Assembly: GCF_000153725.1 (NCBI RefSeq)
Contig: NZ_DS022277.1
Location: forward strand, 503,470-567,469
Direction of reading: 5' to 3'
DNA from: Salipiger bermudensis HTCC2601
Lineage (GTDB): Bacteria; Pseudomonadota; Alphaproteobacteria; Rhodobacterales; Rhodobacteraceae
Length of the DNA: 64,000 nucleotides
Positions 7,274 to 15,927 of the stretch are shown here, piece by piece (positions within the stretch are counted from its first letter, which is position 1; each line of letters begins with the position of its first letter). A program made the position numbers and the translations under genes. The notes under the pieces were generated by a model, which worked only from the letters and a program-made list of their open reading frames with translations, did no database searches and was not told the DNA's origin.

Positions 7274-8166
7274 GCCGTCACCTCCATACCGTCCTGACCG
7301 ATGATCCATCCCGCATCCTCCGCCGCCCGGCGCTCCTCCGAGCCGGGCCGCAACACGGGGTTGGTGTTGTTCATGTGGACAAAGACCTTGCGGCCGATCT
7401 CGAGCCCCGCGAAGGCCGCGATGGAGCCGTCCTCGCCGCTCATCGACATATGGCCCATGCGCTTGCCGGTCTTCTGCCCGAGCCCTGCGCGCACCATCTC
7501 GTCATCGCGCCAGAGCGTCCCGTCGAAGAAGATCAGCGAGGCGCCGCGCAGGCGCTGGCGCAGGGCGTCGTTCAGGAGCGCGCAGCCGGGAATGTAGAAC
7601 ACCGTCTCTGTGTCTGTCTTCAACTCGACGCCGACGGTCTGCTCGCCGACGAGGTCTGTCTCGACGGTCTCGCCCTCCATGTAGAGCGGCACCTTGCCGG
7701 GCACGGCGAAGAGCGTGGCGGTGAGCCCGGGAACGATCTCGGCAGGGGCCTCGAGCGCCACGTTGGCGCGGGTCACGACCGAAGGGTTCAGGGCGGAAAA
7801 GATCGGGTTCTCTGCCAGCACCTCGTGGATGCCGGCGGTCGCGAAGAGCGTGAAGGGCTGCATCTCGCGCAGTGTCAGAAGGCCAGCCACGTGGTCAATA
7901 TCGCCATTGGTCAGAAGCACCGAGCGCAGCGGCATGTCGCGCAGGCCGGTCGGGTGCAATTCGTGAGTGGCGGCCAGTTGCGCCCGGATGTCGGGCGAGG
8001 CGTTCAGGATCGCCCAGTTTTCACCGTCCGCCGAGACGGCGAGGGAGCTCTGGGTCTGCGAGGGAATCTCGCCGGCCCGTGCGAGCCGGCAGTTCTCGCA
8101 TCCGCAGTTCCATTGGGGCAGTCCGCCCCCAGCTGCGGCTCCGAGAATGCGCGCGCGGAATTGCAT
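7270..8166 (-). CDS. pqqB: PQQ biosynthesis protein PqqB (metallo-hydrolase fold)
   Basis: A 298-residue protein of the metallo-beta-lactamase-like PqqB family. It shows the N-terminal LGAAAGGGLPQWNCGCENC with its zinc-binding cysteines, and LLTNGDIDHVAGLLTLRE in place of the classical HxHxDH. PqqB is thought to hydroxylate the PqqE product. The ATG at 8166 is five bases after GGGAGG; the in-frame GTG just before it is too close to the ribosome-binding site. It lies 23 bases downstream of pqqA and overlaps pqqC. Confidence 0.94.
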   Translation of the reverse strand: MQFRARILGAAAGGGLPQWNCGCENCRLARAGEIPSQTQSSLAVSADGENWAILNASPDIRAQLAATHELHPTGLRDMPLRSVLLTNGDIDHVAGLLTLREMQPFTLFATAGIHEVLAENPIFSALNPSVVTRANVALEAPAEIVPGLTATLFAVPGKVPLYMEGETVETDLVGEQTVGVELKTDTETVFYIPGCALLNDALRQRLRGASLIFFDGTLWRDDEMVRAGLGQKTGKRMGHMSMSGEDGSIAAFAGLEIGRKVFVHMNNTNPVLRPGSEERRAAEDAGWIIGQDGMEVTA

Positions 8167-8189
8167 CACGTCCTCCCGCGCGCGGCTGA

Positions 8190-8282
8190 TCAGAACAGGA
8201 CGCCGTCGTCGTGTTCCGGGCCATACATGTTAATTTCCATGCCGCACTCGATCTCGCGGATGACAGGCTTGTTCCAGGCCAT
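8190..8282 (-). CDS. pqqA: PQQ precursor peptide PqqA
   Basis: A 30-residue peptide, too short for routine gene finding. It has the PqqA hallmark Glu16 and Tyr20 (segment EINMYGPE), the two side chains that are fused to become PQQ. The N-terminus MAWNKPVIREIECG is typical. GAGGAGGAGAG precedes the ATG at 8282 at ideal spacing, a strong ribosome-binding site fitting a peptide needed in excess. It starts the pqqABCDE operon. Confidence 0.95.
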   Translation of the reverse strand: MAWNKPVIREIECGMEINMYGPEHDDGVLF

Positions 8283-8679
8283 GAATCTCTCCTCCTCTTG
8301 GATTCCGGTGACTCGGTTGAACAGGGTCAGCTTGGCAAAGAGGAGGGGCGGCTGGCTATTCTTATCTTCTAAGAGAGGGGGAGACTTTGGTCGGTAACAT
8401 GGGGCGAATTTGCGACGAATTGGTTGGTTTTGCCGGGGTGGCGCCGCTCCTGAGGGGGAAGCCGCGCGATCGCCGGCCCGCGGGGTGGCGCTCAAAGCTT
8501 GGAGTCCCTTGATTTATCCGGGCCACGTCCGAAGGACCTCGAAGCGAATTGATGATTTCACCATATCGCCAGCCCGGGGGGCGGGCCGGCGATCGCGCGG
8601 CGGCCTGCGGCCTTGATTCCGCGCGGGGAGCTTCGCGCTCCGGCGGTACTGGGCGGACGCGGCCAATGCCGGAGGCAAA
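8283..8679. other. Intergenic region upstream of pqqA
   Basis: No gene is supported in these 397 bases. The part near 8283-8420 must contain the leftward pqq promoter, but no clear -35/-10 pair could be fixed. The rest holds a pair of long inverted repeats (8461-8481 and 8581-8601) and a small GGAGC/GCTCC hairpin at 8627-8641, close to the end of the aminotransferase gene. Confidence 0.6.
8461..8601. repeat. Perfect 21-bp inverted repeat with 99-bp spacer
   Basis: Bases 8461-8481 are the exact reverse complement of 8581-8601; both contain GCGATCGC-like cores and are almost all G/C. The spacer of 99 bases has no gene. The pair could form a long stem, or mark the ends of a small mobile or palindromic extragenic element. 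It sits between the aminotransferase gene end and pqqA. Confidence 0.7.
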
Positions 8680-9990
8680 TCAGCCCTTCACCGCCCCCGA
8701 GAAGGCCTCGATGAAGCGATCCGCCTCGGCCATGTTGAGGCAGAGCGGCGGGCGCACCTTCAAGGTGGCGCCAAAGCGCCCGGCGGCCCCGATCAGCACG
8801 CCCGCGGCGCGCATCCGGTCGATGACCTGCACGGTGTAGCCCGCATCCGGCGCACCCGACCCGTCTTCCGCTCCGAGATCGACGCCGAGGAACAGCCCCG
8901 CGCCGCGCACCTCCGTCACCCGGTCCGAGCCCGCGGCGACTTCCGAGAGCCCCGCCTTGAGATGCGCGCCGACGCGCAGCGCGTTCCCCTGCAGGCCCTC
9001 CTCTGCGATCACGCGCAGGACGGCCAGCCCGGCGGCGGCGGCCACCGGGTTGCCGCCGAAGGTGTTGAAATAGCCCACATCCTCGCAGAAGGCCGCGAGA
9101 TGCTCGGGCCGCGCCGCCATCCCCGCCATGGGAAATCCGTTGCCCATCGGTTTGCCCATGGTGACGATGTCCGGCGCAATGCCGTGACGCTCATAGCCCC
9201 AGAACGCATCGCCGGTGCGGCCGAAGCCCGGCTGCACCTCGTCGGCGATATAGAGCCCGCCGTCCTCCTGCACCGCCTGCACCGCCGGTAGCAGGAAGCC
9301 CGCCGGGTCGGCGAAGATGCCATCGGAGGAAAAGATCGAATCCGCGAGGAACGCTGCCGTGCCGTGGCCGCGCGTCTCCAGCGTCTCCATCGCCGCAACC
9401 ACCGCCGCGCGGAAGCCGTTCGCGATGTCTTCTCCGTAAGCCGCGGCCCCCGGAGCGGGTACGATGACCACGTGATCGGGCAGCGGGCTGCGCTTGAGCG
9501 CCGAGGGCGAAACCTCGGTCACCAGCGCGGTGTTGCCGTGATAGGCGGTTTCAGTGACGATGACGCCGGTCTTGCCGCTGACCGCGCGGGCGACGCGGAT
9601 GGCGAGGTCGTTGGCCTCGCTGCCCGAGCAGGTCATCACCACGTTGGACAGCTGGCCATGCAGCTTGGTCTTCAGCGCCTCGAGGTAATCGTCCACGATC
9701 TCGACGAGATAGCGGGTGTTGGTGTTGAGCTTGGCCACTTGCGCGCTTACCGCTGCGACCACCTCGGGGTGGGAGTGCCCGACCGACGGCACGTTGTTGT
9801 AGAAATCGAGATACCGCGTGCCGTCGCGCGCCTCCATCCACGCGCCTTTCGCGGCCACCATCTCGATCGGCTCGCGGTAGAACAGCACCGAGGCGGCGCC
9901 GAGATTGTCGAGCCTGCGCTTCACCGCGCCTTCTCCGCCCGTCGAGGCATCGAAGGCGTTCATGTCGAGGATCTGGCGGATCTGGCTCAT
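8680..9990 (-). CDS. Class III aminotransferase-fold PLP enzyme, possible phospholyase
   Basis: A 436-residue class III aminotransferase. The PLP-binding lysine is K280 in TMGKPMGNGFP, preceded by the IADEVQPGFGRTG strand, and a TCSGSEANDLAIR segment lies in the N-terminal half. Members of this fold include transaminases and also phospholyases that split O-phosphorylated amino alcohols. The gene directly upstream, overlapping by four bases, encodes an APH-type kinase. This pairing is the arrangement seen for hydroxylysine kinase with phosphohydroxylysine phospholyase. The substrate is unknown. It may simply be a transaminase for an amine. Confidence 0.8.
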   Translation of the reverse strand: MSQIRQILDMNAFDASTGGEGAVKRRLDNLGAASVLFYREPIEMVAAKGAWMEARDGTRYLDFYNNVPSVGHSHPEVVAAVSAQVAKLNTNTRYLVEIVDDYLEALKTKLHGQLSNVVMTCSGSEANDLAIRVARAVSGKTGVIVTETAYHGNTALVTEVSPSALKRSPLPDHVVIVPAPGAAAYGEDIANGFRAAVVAAMETLETRGHGTAAFLADSIFSSDGIFADPAGFLLPAVQAVQEDGGLYIADEVQPGFGRTGDAFWGYERHGIAPDIVTMGKPMGNGFPMAGMAARPEHLAAFCEDVGYFNTFGGNPVAAAAGLAVLRVIAEEGLQGNALRVGAHLKAGLSEVAAGSDRVTEVRGAGLFLGVDLGAEDGSGAPDAGYTVQVIDRMRAAGVLIGAAGRFGATLKVRPPLCLNMAEADRFIEAFSGAVKG

Positions 9991-10988
9991 GCTCCGTGCT
10001 CCGCGAGATAGGCCTCGGCCAGCGCCACGGTGCCAAGCGTGTACGCGGCGTGGCCGGCCTCGGCGGCGGTCTCGGTCTCGGCGTGGCTTGCGATCCAGGC
10101 GGTGAGCAGCAGGCGGCGGAACATGATGAAGGTCGGGATCATCGCCACGTGTTCGTCATCCAGTTCCGCGACCGAGCGGTAGCCTTTGATCCACGCCTCC
10201 TGAAGTGCCGGGATGTAGGGCTCGGTCTCGAGGAACGAGATCGCGGCGGCGAAGTCGTAGACATACCAAGACAGCCCGCAATCGTCGAAGTCGATCACCC
10301 CGAGCCTGTCGCCATCCTCGAGCAGGTTGGCGAGCCGCAGGTCGGCATGGACAAGGCCGAAGCGGTCGGGCGTCTCGCCATAGGCGGCGAGCTTGCGCTC
10401 GAGTACCTCGCAGAGCCGCTCGAGCACCGCCTTCTGGTCCTGCGTGAGACCGAGCGCCGCGCGCCAGTCGCCCCAGAGCGGTTCGGGGCCGAAGGCGCTC
10501 TGGAAGTTCCAGGTCTTGCGGGTGAAACCCTCGGGCCGGGTCCAGCGACGGACGTGCGCGTGCAGCCGGGCCGAGATCGCGCCGAGGATCTCGAAGCCCG
10601 AGGCGAGGCTCTCGCCGGCGGCGGGCTCCTTGCCGGACATGAAGGAGAAGGCGACGACATGGCGGATTTCGTCGCCATCCTGAAACGAGGCGATGTGGCT
10701 GCCGTTCGCCGCCAGAAGCGGTTCCGGCGTGTCGACCGCGCCGCTGTCGCGCAGGGCGTTGATCCACGCCAGCTCGGATTCGATCTCGGCCTTGCTGTGA
10801 TAGGCCGGACGGTGCACCCGCAGGATGATCGGCGCGGCGCGGCCGGGATCGGTGGCGATGAAGGTGGCGTTCTCCGACAGGGTCAGAAGCCGGATGTCGC
10901 AATCCGCGCTCAGCTGCCACTCTTGCCGCAGCGACAGCGCGCCCTGCCGCAGGCGCTCGACAAATCCATCCTCGTAAAGTCCTGCCAT
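9987..10988 (-). CDS. APH-family small-molecule kinase
   Basis: A 333-residue phosphotransferase of the aminoglycoside phosphotransferase (APH/choline kinase) superfamily. The catalytic Brenner motif is H214-A-D216-LRLAN, followed by VIDFDDCG, the metal-binding segment. Such kinases act on small hydroxylated amines (choline, homoserine, hydroxylysine, methylthioribose). It overlaps the aminotransferase gene and is probably its functional partner: it would phosphorylate a hydroxyl group for later elimination or transamination. The ATG at 10988 has a modest AAGGG upstream. A longer frame upstream crosses the divergent SDR gene and is not real. Calling it an antibiotic resistance gene would be wrong. 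Confidence 0.8.
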   Translation of the reverse strand: MAGLYEDGFVERLRQGALSLRQEWQLSADCDIRLLTLSENATFIATDPGRAAPIILRVHRPAYHSKAEIESELAWINALRDSGAVDTPEPLLAANGSHIASFQDGDEIRHVVAFSFMSGKEPAAGESLASGFEILGAISARLHAHVRRWTRPEGFTRKTWNFQSAFGPEPLWGDWRAALGLTQDQKAVLERLCEVLERKLAAYGETPDRFGLVHADLRLANLLEDGDRLGVIDFDDCGLSWYVYDFAAAISFLETEPYIPALQEAWIKGYRSVAELDDEHVAMIPTFIMFRRLLLTAWIASHAETETAAEAGHAAYTLGTVALAEAYLAEHGA

Positions 10989-11174
10989 CGCCTTGCCCTT
11001 TTCTTTTGCAGTCGCTTCTTCGCTAGGTTTGAAATCTGCGTCTTGCAACATTGTTGCTTGTGTAGGCGCAGAAAGCGGCGGTTCACTCGGGACAGATGCA
11101 CAAAAAGCGGCACCATGGCCGGGCGCCCGGAGCGGCCTGCGCGAGCGTGGTGACCATAGCAGGGAGACACAGGA

Positions 11175-11954
11175 ATGCTCACATCCATTGCTGGGAAATC
11201 GGTGATCGTCACCGGCGGATCGAAGGGGATCGGCAAAGGCATCGCCAAGGTGTTCGCCGCACAGGGCGCCAAGGTGATGATCGCGGCCCGCGGCGAGGAG
11301 GCGGCGAAGCTGGCGGTTGCCGAGATCGAGGCCGCCGGCGGCACCGCCACCTATCACCTGACCGACGTGGCCGACTGGGAGTCGGTGCAGCAGATGGTCG
11401 CCGCCACCGTTGGCGCTTTCGGCGGGGTCGACATCCTCTGTGCCAATGCCGGCATCTTCCCGCAGGTGAAGATGGTCGACATGTCGCCCGACGACTGGGA
11501 CACCGTCATGCAGGTGAACCTCAAGTCGAGCTTTCTCTGCGTGAAGGCCTGCATCCCGATCTTCGAGACCGCCGGCAAGGGCCGCGTCGTTCTGACCTCG
11601 TCGATCACCGGGCCGGTCACGGGGTTCCCGGGCTGGTCGCATTACGGCGCGTCGAAATCGGGCCAGCTCGGCTTCCTCAAGACCGCCGCGATGGAGCTGT
11701 CGCGCTACAACACCACGATCAACGCGGTGATGCCGGGCAACATCTTCACCGAAGGGCTTCAGGATCTGGGCGAGGACTATCTCAAGACCATGGCCGCCTC
11801 GATCCCGCTCAAGCGGCTCGGCGCGGTCGAGGATATCGGCAACGCGGCACTGTTCTTCGCCTCGGACGAGGCCGGCTACATCACCGGCCAGCAGATCGTG
11901 GTGGACGGCGGGCAGATCCTGCCGGAAAGTCTCGAGGCAATCGAGGAGATCTGA
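11175..11954 (+). CDS. Short-chain dehydrogenase/reductase
   Basis: A 259-residue classical SDR. The cofactor motif GGSKGIG is at 14-20, NAG at 91-93, and the catalytic Ser143, Tyr157 and Lys161 are all present. The C-terminal GYITGQQIVVDGG is typical of FabG-like enzymes. It oxidises or reduces a hydroxyl/keto group with NAD(P). It starts on an ATG after AGGGAG, divergently from the kinase/aminotransferase operon, and is coupled to the following hydrolase gene by TGATG. The substrate is probably shared with the neighbouring operon, but this is inferred only from position. Confidence 0.85.
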   Translation: MLTSIAGKSVIVTGGSKGIGKGIAKVFAAQGAKVMIAARGEEAAKLAVAEIEAAGGTATYHLTDVADWESVQQMVAATVGAFGGVDILCANAGIFPQVKMVDMSPDDWDTVMQVNLKSSFLCVKACIPIFETAGKGRVVLTSSITGPVTGFPGWSHYGASKSGQLGFLKTAAMELSRYNTTINAVMPGNIFTEGLQDLGEDYLKTMAASIPLKRLGAVEDIGNAALFFASDEAGYITGQQIVVDGGQILPESLEAIEEI

Positions 11955-12622
11955 TGAGCTGGAAGACCGCGTGGCGTTCGTTCTACTACGAGACCGCCGA
12001 TGAGCCCGAGGATATCGTGCTGGAGGCGCCGAAGACGGCGCTTCTGGTGATCGACATCCAGAACACCTATCTCGAACTGCCCGACGATCCGGTCGAGGCG
12101 CGTCGCTGGGCGCCGTTCTTCGAGCGCATGCACGAGACGGTGATCCCCAACACCGCAGCGCTTCAGGGCTGGGCGCGCGACAATGGCATCGAGGTGATCC
12201 ATGCCCGCATCGCCTGCCTCAAGGAAGATGGGCGCGACCGCTCGCTGAGCCAGAAGAAGCCGGGCTTCAACTACCTGCTTCTGCCCAAGGACCGCGCGGA
12301 TTCGCAGATCGTCGGCGCGGTCGGCCCGGTGGGCGACGAGATCGTGGTGACCAAGACCACCGACTCGGCGCTGACGGGAACCAACCTGCGCATGGTGCTG
12401 CACAACATGGGCATCACCGACGTGATCGTGGCGGGGATCTTCACCGACCAGTGCATCTCGTCCTCGGTGCGTTCGCTTGCCGACGAGAGCTTCGGTGTCG
12501 TGGTGGTCGAGGATTGCTGTGCCGCCGCCACGCGCGAGCTGCACGAGGCGGAACTGCGGATCATCAACATGATCTACTGCCACGTGGTGAGCAGCGACGA
12601 GGTGAAGGGCTTCCTGACCTGA
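11954..12622 (+). CDS. Isochorismatase-like cysteine hydrolase
   Basis: A 222-residue cysteine hydrolase of the isochorismatase/nicotinamidase superfamily. The catalytic triad is visible as Asp34 (LVIDIQNTY), Lys134 (VVTKTTDSAL) and Cys167 (GIFTDQCISSS). The family hydrolyses amides or ureas (N-carbamoyl compounds, nicotinamide, biuret). The start codon overlaps the SDR stop. With the SDR, aminotransferase and kinase it may form a catabolic set for a nitrogen-containing compound. The substrate cannot be read from sequence. Confidence 0.82.
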   Translation: MSWKTAWRSFYYETADEPEDIVLEAPKTALLVIDIQNTYLELPDDPVEARRWAPFFERMHETVIPNTAALQGWARDNGIEVIHARIACLKEDGRDRSLSQKKPGFNYLLLPKDRADSQIVGAVGPVGDEIVVTKTTDSALTGTNLRMVLHNMGITDVIVAGIFTDQCISSSVRSLADESFGVVVVEDCCAAATRELHEAELRIINMIYCHVVSSDEVKGFLT

Positions 12623-12642
12623 GCCAAGACCGGGGCAGGGGC

Positions 12643-13257
12643 TCAGCCGCTCTGCCCGGCCTCCTGCAGCATCTGCGAGATCGCGTAGAGGCGCTTTTCG
12701 AGCAGCGTCGGCGTCTCGCAGAGATAGGTGATGGTCTTCTGCCGGTCGGTGAAGATGCGCTGGTCCCAGTCGACCTGTTCCTCGAGTGCATCGACCCGGT
12801 CGAAATCGGGCTCGGACTGTGCCATCTGGCTGTCCATCTCGGCGCGGGCGCCGTCGATCTTTTCCGACAGTGCGATCTGGCCGAGCGAGAATTCCCCGAT
12901 GCCGTTGATGATGCGGGTGCGGCGGTTCGAGAGCCGGTCGAAGACGCGCTCGAACACCGCGCCCATCAGCGCCATGTCATGGCCCTGCGCCTCGGCGAAG
13001 GTGGCGACCGCGCCGCGGGCCTCTTCGAGATCGACCCGGCGCAGCGCCAGCGTCTCGGCGAGCTCGTCGACCGCCGCTTTCGTGGCAGGATCGAGCACCT
13101 CCTCCGAGAGCGGCGCGGGCCACATCAGACCGACCGAGAGCCGTTCGACCTTGCGCTGGATGCAGGGCCAGGTCGGGTCGGAAAAATCCGCCGCATTCCC
13201 GGCCGTTGCACAGGATATGACCAGTGCAAAAACCGCATAGCATTTATGAGTGTACAT
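12643..13257 (-). CDS. Periplasmic protein of unknown function next to flhA
   Basis: A 204-residue protein with a likely signal peptide (MYTHKCYAVFALVISCATAGNA, cleavage before ADFSD). The mature part begins with DPTWPCIQRKVE and is mostly charged and helical, with heptad-like stretches that may form a coiled coil. I do not recognise a family with a known function. GGGAGGA lies six bases before the ATG. It is divergent from the formaldehyde dehydrogenase gene and shares its promoter region, so it may be co-regulated with C1 metabolism. Confidence 0.7.
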   Translation of the reverse strand: MYTHKCYAVFALVISCATAGNAADFSDPTWPCIQRKVERLSVGLMWPAPLSEEVLDPATKAAVDELAETLALRRVDLEEARGAVATFAEAQGHDMALMGAVFERVFDRLSNRRTRIINGIGEFSLGQIALSEKIDGARAEMDSQMAQSEPDFDRVDALEEQVDWDQRIFTDRQKTITYLCETPTLLEKRLYAISQMLQEAGQSG

Positions 13258-13314
13258 CAGCTTTCCTCCCGCAACCGACTATGAAACAGGGTGGCGGCGA
13301 GGTCCATTCCGGGG

Positions 13315-13364
13315 AATACCCACCATTGGGTGTATTGTTCGGTATGCGATAGCGCACCCATACT
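13315..13364 (+). promoter_or_regulatory. Putative promoter and operator of the formaldehyde oxidation operon
   Basis: TTGTTC (13335-13340) and CATACT (13359-13364) are 18 bp apart and could be the -35 and -10 boxes. An inverted repeat AATAC-n2-ACC / GGTGTATT covers 13315-13336 and touches the -35 box. GTATG (13342-13346) also faces CATAC (13359-13363). In Paracoccus this operon is controlled by the FlhSR two-component system; binding here is a guess. Confidence 0.4.
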
Positions 13365-13396
13365 CTGGGCAATCGCCGCAGAGCGTATTGATTTGA

Positions 13397-14541
<1,145 letters not shown>

Positions 14542-14542
<1 letters not shown>

Positions 14543-15366
14543 TGGAAACTGTTGCGGAAAACCGAAGCTTCGGCGGAACGCAGACCGTGTACAAGCACGC
14601 CTCCGAGTCCTGCGGCTGTGACATGACCTTCGCGGTCTACATGCCGCCGCAGGCCAAGGACGGGCCGGTGCCGGTTCTGTGGTATCTCTCGGGTCTCACC
14701 TGCACCCACGAGAACGCCATGACGAAGGGCGGCTTTCAGGAACACGCGGCGAAACACGGCCTTGCGGTCGTGTTTCCCGACACCTCGCCGCGGGGCGAGG
14801 GCGTGGCCGATGACGACGCCTACGATCTCGGCCAGGGCGCCGGGTTCTACGTCAACGCCAAGCGCGACCCGTGGAAGCCGCATTTCCAGATGTACGACTA
14901 CATCACCAAGGATCTGCGCGGCATCGTCGAGGGGCTGGACGGCATCGGCGGCAAACACGGCATCACCGGCCACTCGATGGGCGGACACGGGGCGCTGACC
15001 ATCGCGATGCGCAACCCGTCGATGTTCGACAGCCTGTCGGCCTTCGCGCCGATCGCGCATCCGACCCAGTCGGACTGGGGGCGCAAGCAGCTCTCGGCCT
15101 ATCTCGGCGATGACGAGGGCTGCTGGGCAGAGCACGATTCCACGCTGCTGCTGGAGGAGCACGGCTGGAAGGATGACCTGCTGGTGGACCAGGGGGCGAG
15201 CGACCAGTTCCTCGACCTGCTGAAGCCCGAGGCGCTGGCCGCGGCGATCGCCAAGCGCCGTCAGCCCGCCACCTTCCGGATGCAGGAAGGCTATGACCAC
15301 TCGTATTTCTTCGTGAATACGTTCGCGGGAGATCACGTCGCCTGGCATGCCGCGCGACTGAAGTAA
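14542..15366 (+). CDS. fghA: S-formylglutathione hydrolase
   Basis: A 274-residue esterase D-type hydrolase. The nucleophile Ser145 sits in GHSMGGHGAL, and GYDHSYFF near the C-terminus carries the catalytic His. LWYLSGLTCTHEN is the typical N-terminal family motif. It splits S-formylglutathione into glutathione and formate, which feeds the formate dehydrogenase encoded further right. It is translationally coupled to the dehydrogenase gene. Confidence 0.95.
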
Positions 15367-15394
15367 CGAATCCTGGAAAGGGAGGAGGACAAAG

Positions 15395-15778
15395 ATGATC
15401 CAGAAACTGCTCGCCACGGCGTGCCTGCTGAGCCTTACGGCCGGGATTGCCTCGGCCGAAGGCGACGCTGAGAAAGGCGAAAAGGTCTTTCGCAAGTGCC
15501 GCGCCTGCCATGCAGTGGGGGAGGGGGCCGAGAACAAGGTCGGCCCGCAGCTGAACGGCATCGTGGGCCGCGAGATCGCGGCGCTCGAGGGGTTCGGCTA
15601 TTCCGACGCGCTGACCGAGCTTGCCGCCGAGAAGGGCGCCTGGACCGAAGAAGAACTCGCGGCGTTCCTCGAGAAGCCGCGCGACTACGCCAAGGGCACG
15701 AAGATGTCGTTCGCCGGCCTCCGCAAGGAGGACGAGCGCGCCGACGTCATCGCCTACCTGGCCACGTTCACCGAGTAA
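15395..15778 (+). CDS. Periplasmic class I cytochrome c (c550/c2 type)
   Basis: A 127-residue protein with a signal peptide cleaved near ASA-EGDAEKG. The heme site is C35-R-A-C38-H39, and a Met ligand is in GTKMSFAGL. The size and the sequence VGPQLNGIVGR match cytochrome c2/c550. It lies between fghA and xoxF and probably takes electrons from XoxG, or from XoxF directly, to an oxidase. AGGGAGGAGG precedes the ATG. Confidence 0.9.
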   Translation: MIQKLLATACLLSLTAGIASAEGDAEKGEKVFRKCRACHAVGEGAENKVGPQLNGIVGREIAALEGFGYSDALTELAAEKGAWTEEELAAFLEKPRDYAKGTKMSFAGLRKEDERADVIAYLATFTE

Positions 15779-15854
15779 GGGAGACACTCGACACCAGAGA
15801 CAGGAAATTCCGGTGACGGCGGGAGGAAGAGGAGCCCGATCCGGATGAGCCCGA

Positions 15855-15881
15855 GGCAGCACCGACCGTCGGTCGGCTGCC
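15855..15881 (+). promoter_or_regulatory. Stem-loop in the xoxF leader
   Basis: GGCAG (15855-15859) pairs with CTGCC (15877-15881). Inside it, CCGACC (15862-15867) pairs with GGTCGG (15871-15876) around a three-base loop, with a two-base bulge on the left side. No T-run follows. It lies 47 bases before the xoxF start and could be an attenuator, a processing site or an mRNA-stabilising 5' hairpin. Confidence 0.45.
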
Positions 15882-15927
15882 CCCGGGACAACAGGCGGAA
15901 ACGCCGACACACCCAAGGGAGAAGGAA

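Noticed and set aside
10156-10920. A 254-codon frame in the same strand as the kinase gene but another phase
   Set aside because: It is an Arg/Ala-rich out-of-phase shadow; the APH motifs are in the other phase.
9987-10988. Antibiotic resistance kinase
   Set aside because: The APH fold also covers many metabolic kinases, and the coupling to a class III aminotransferase-fold enzyme points to catabolism.
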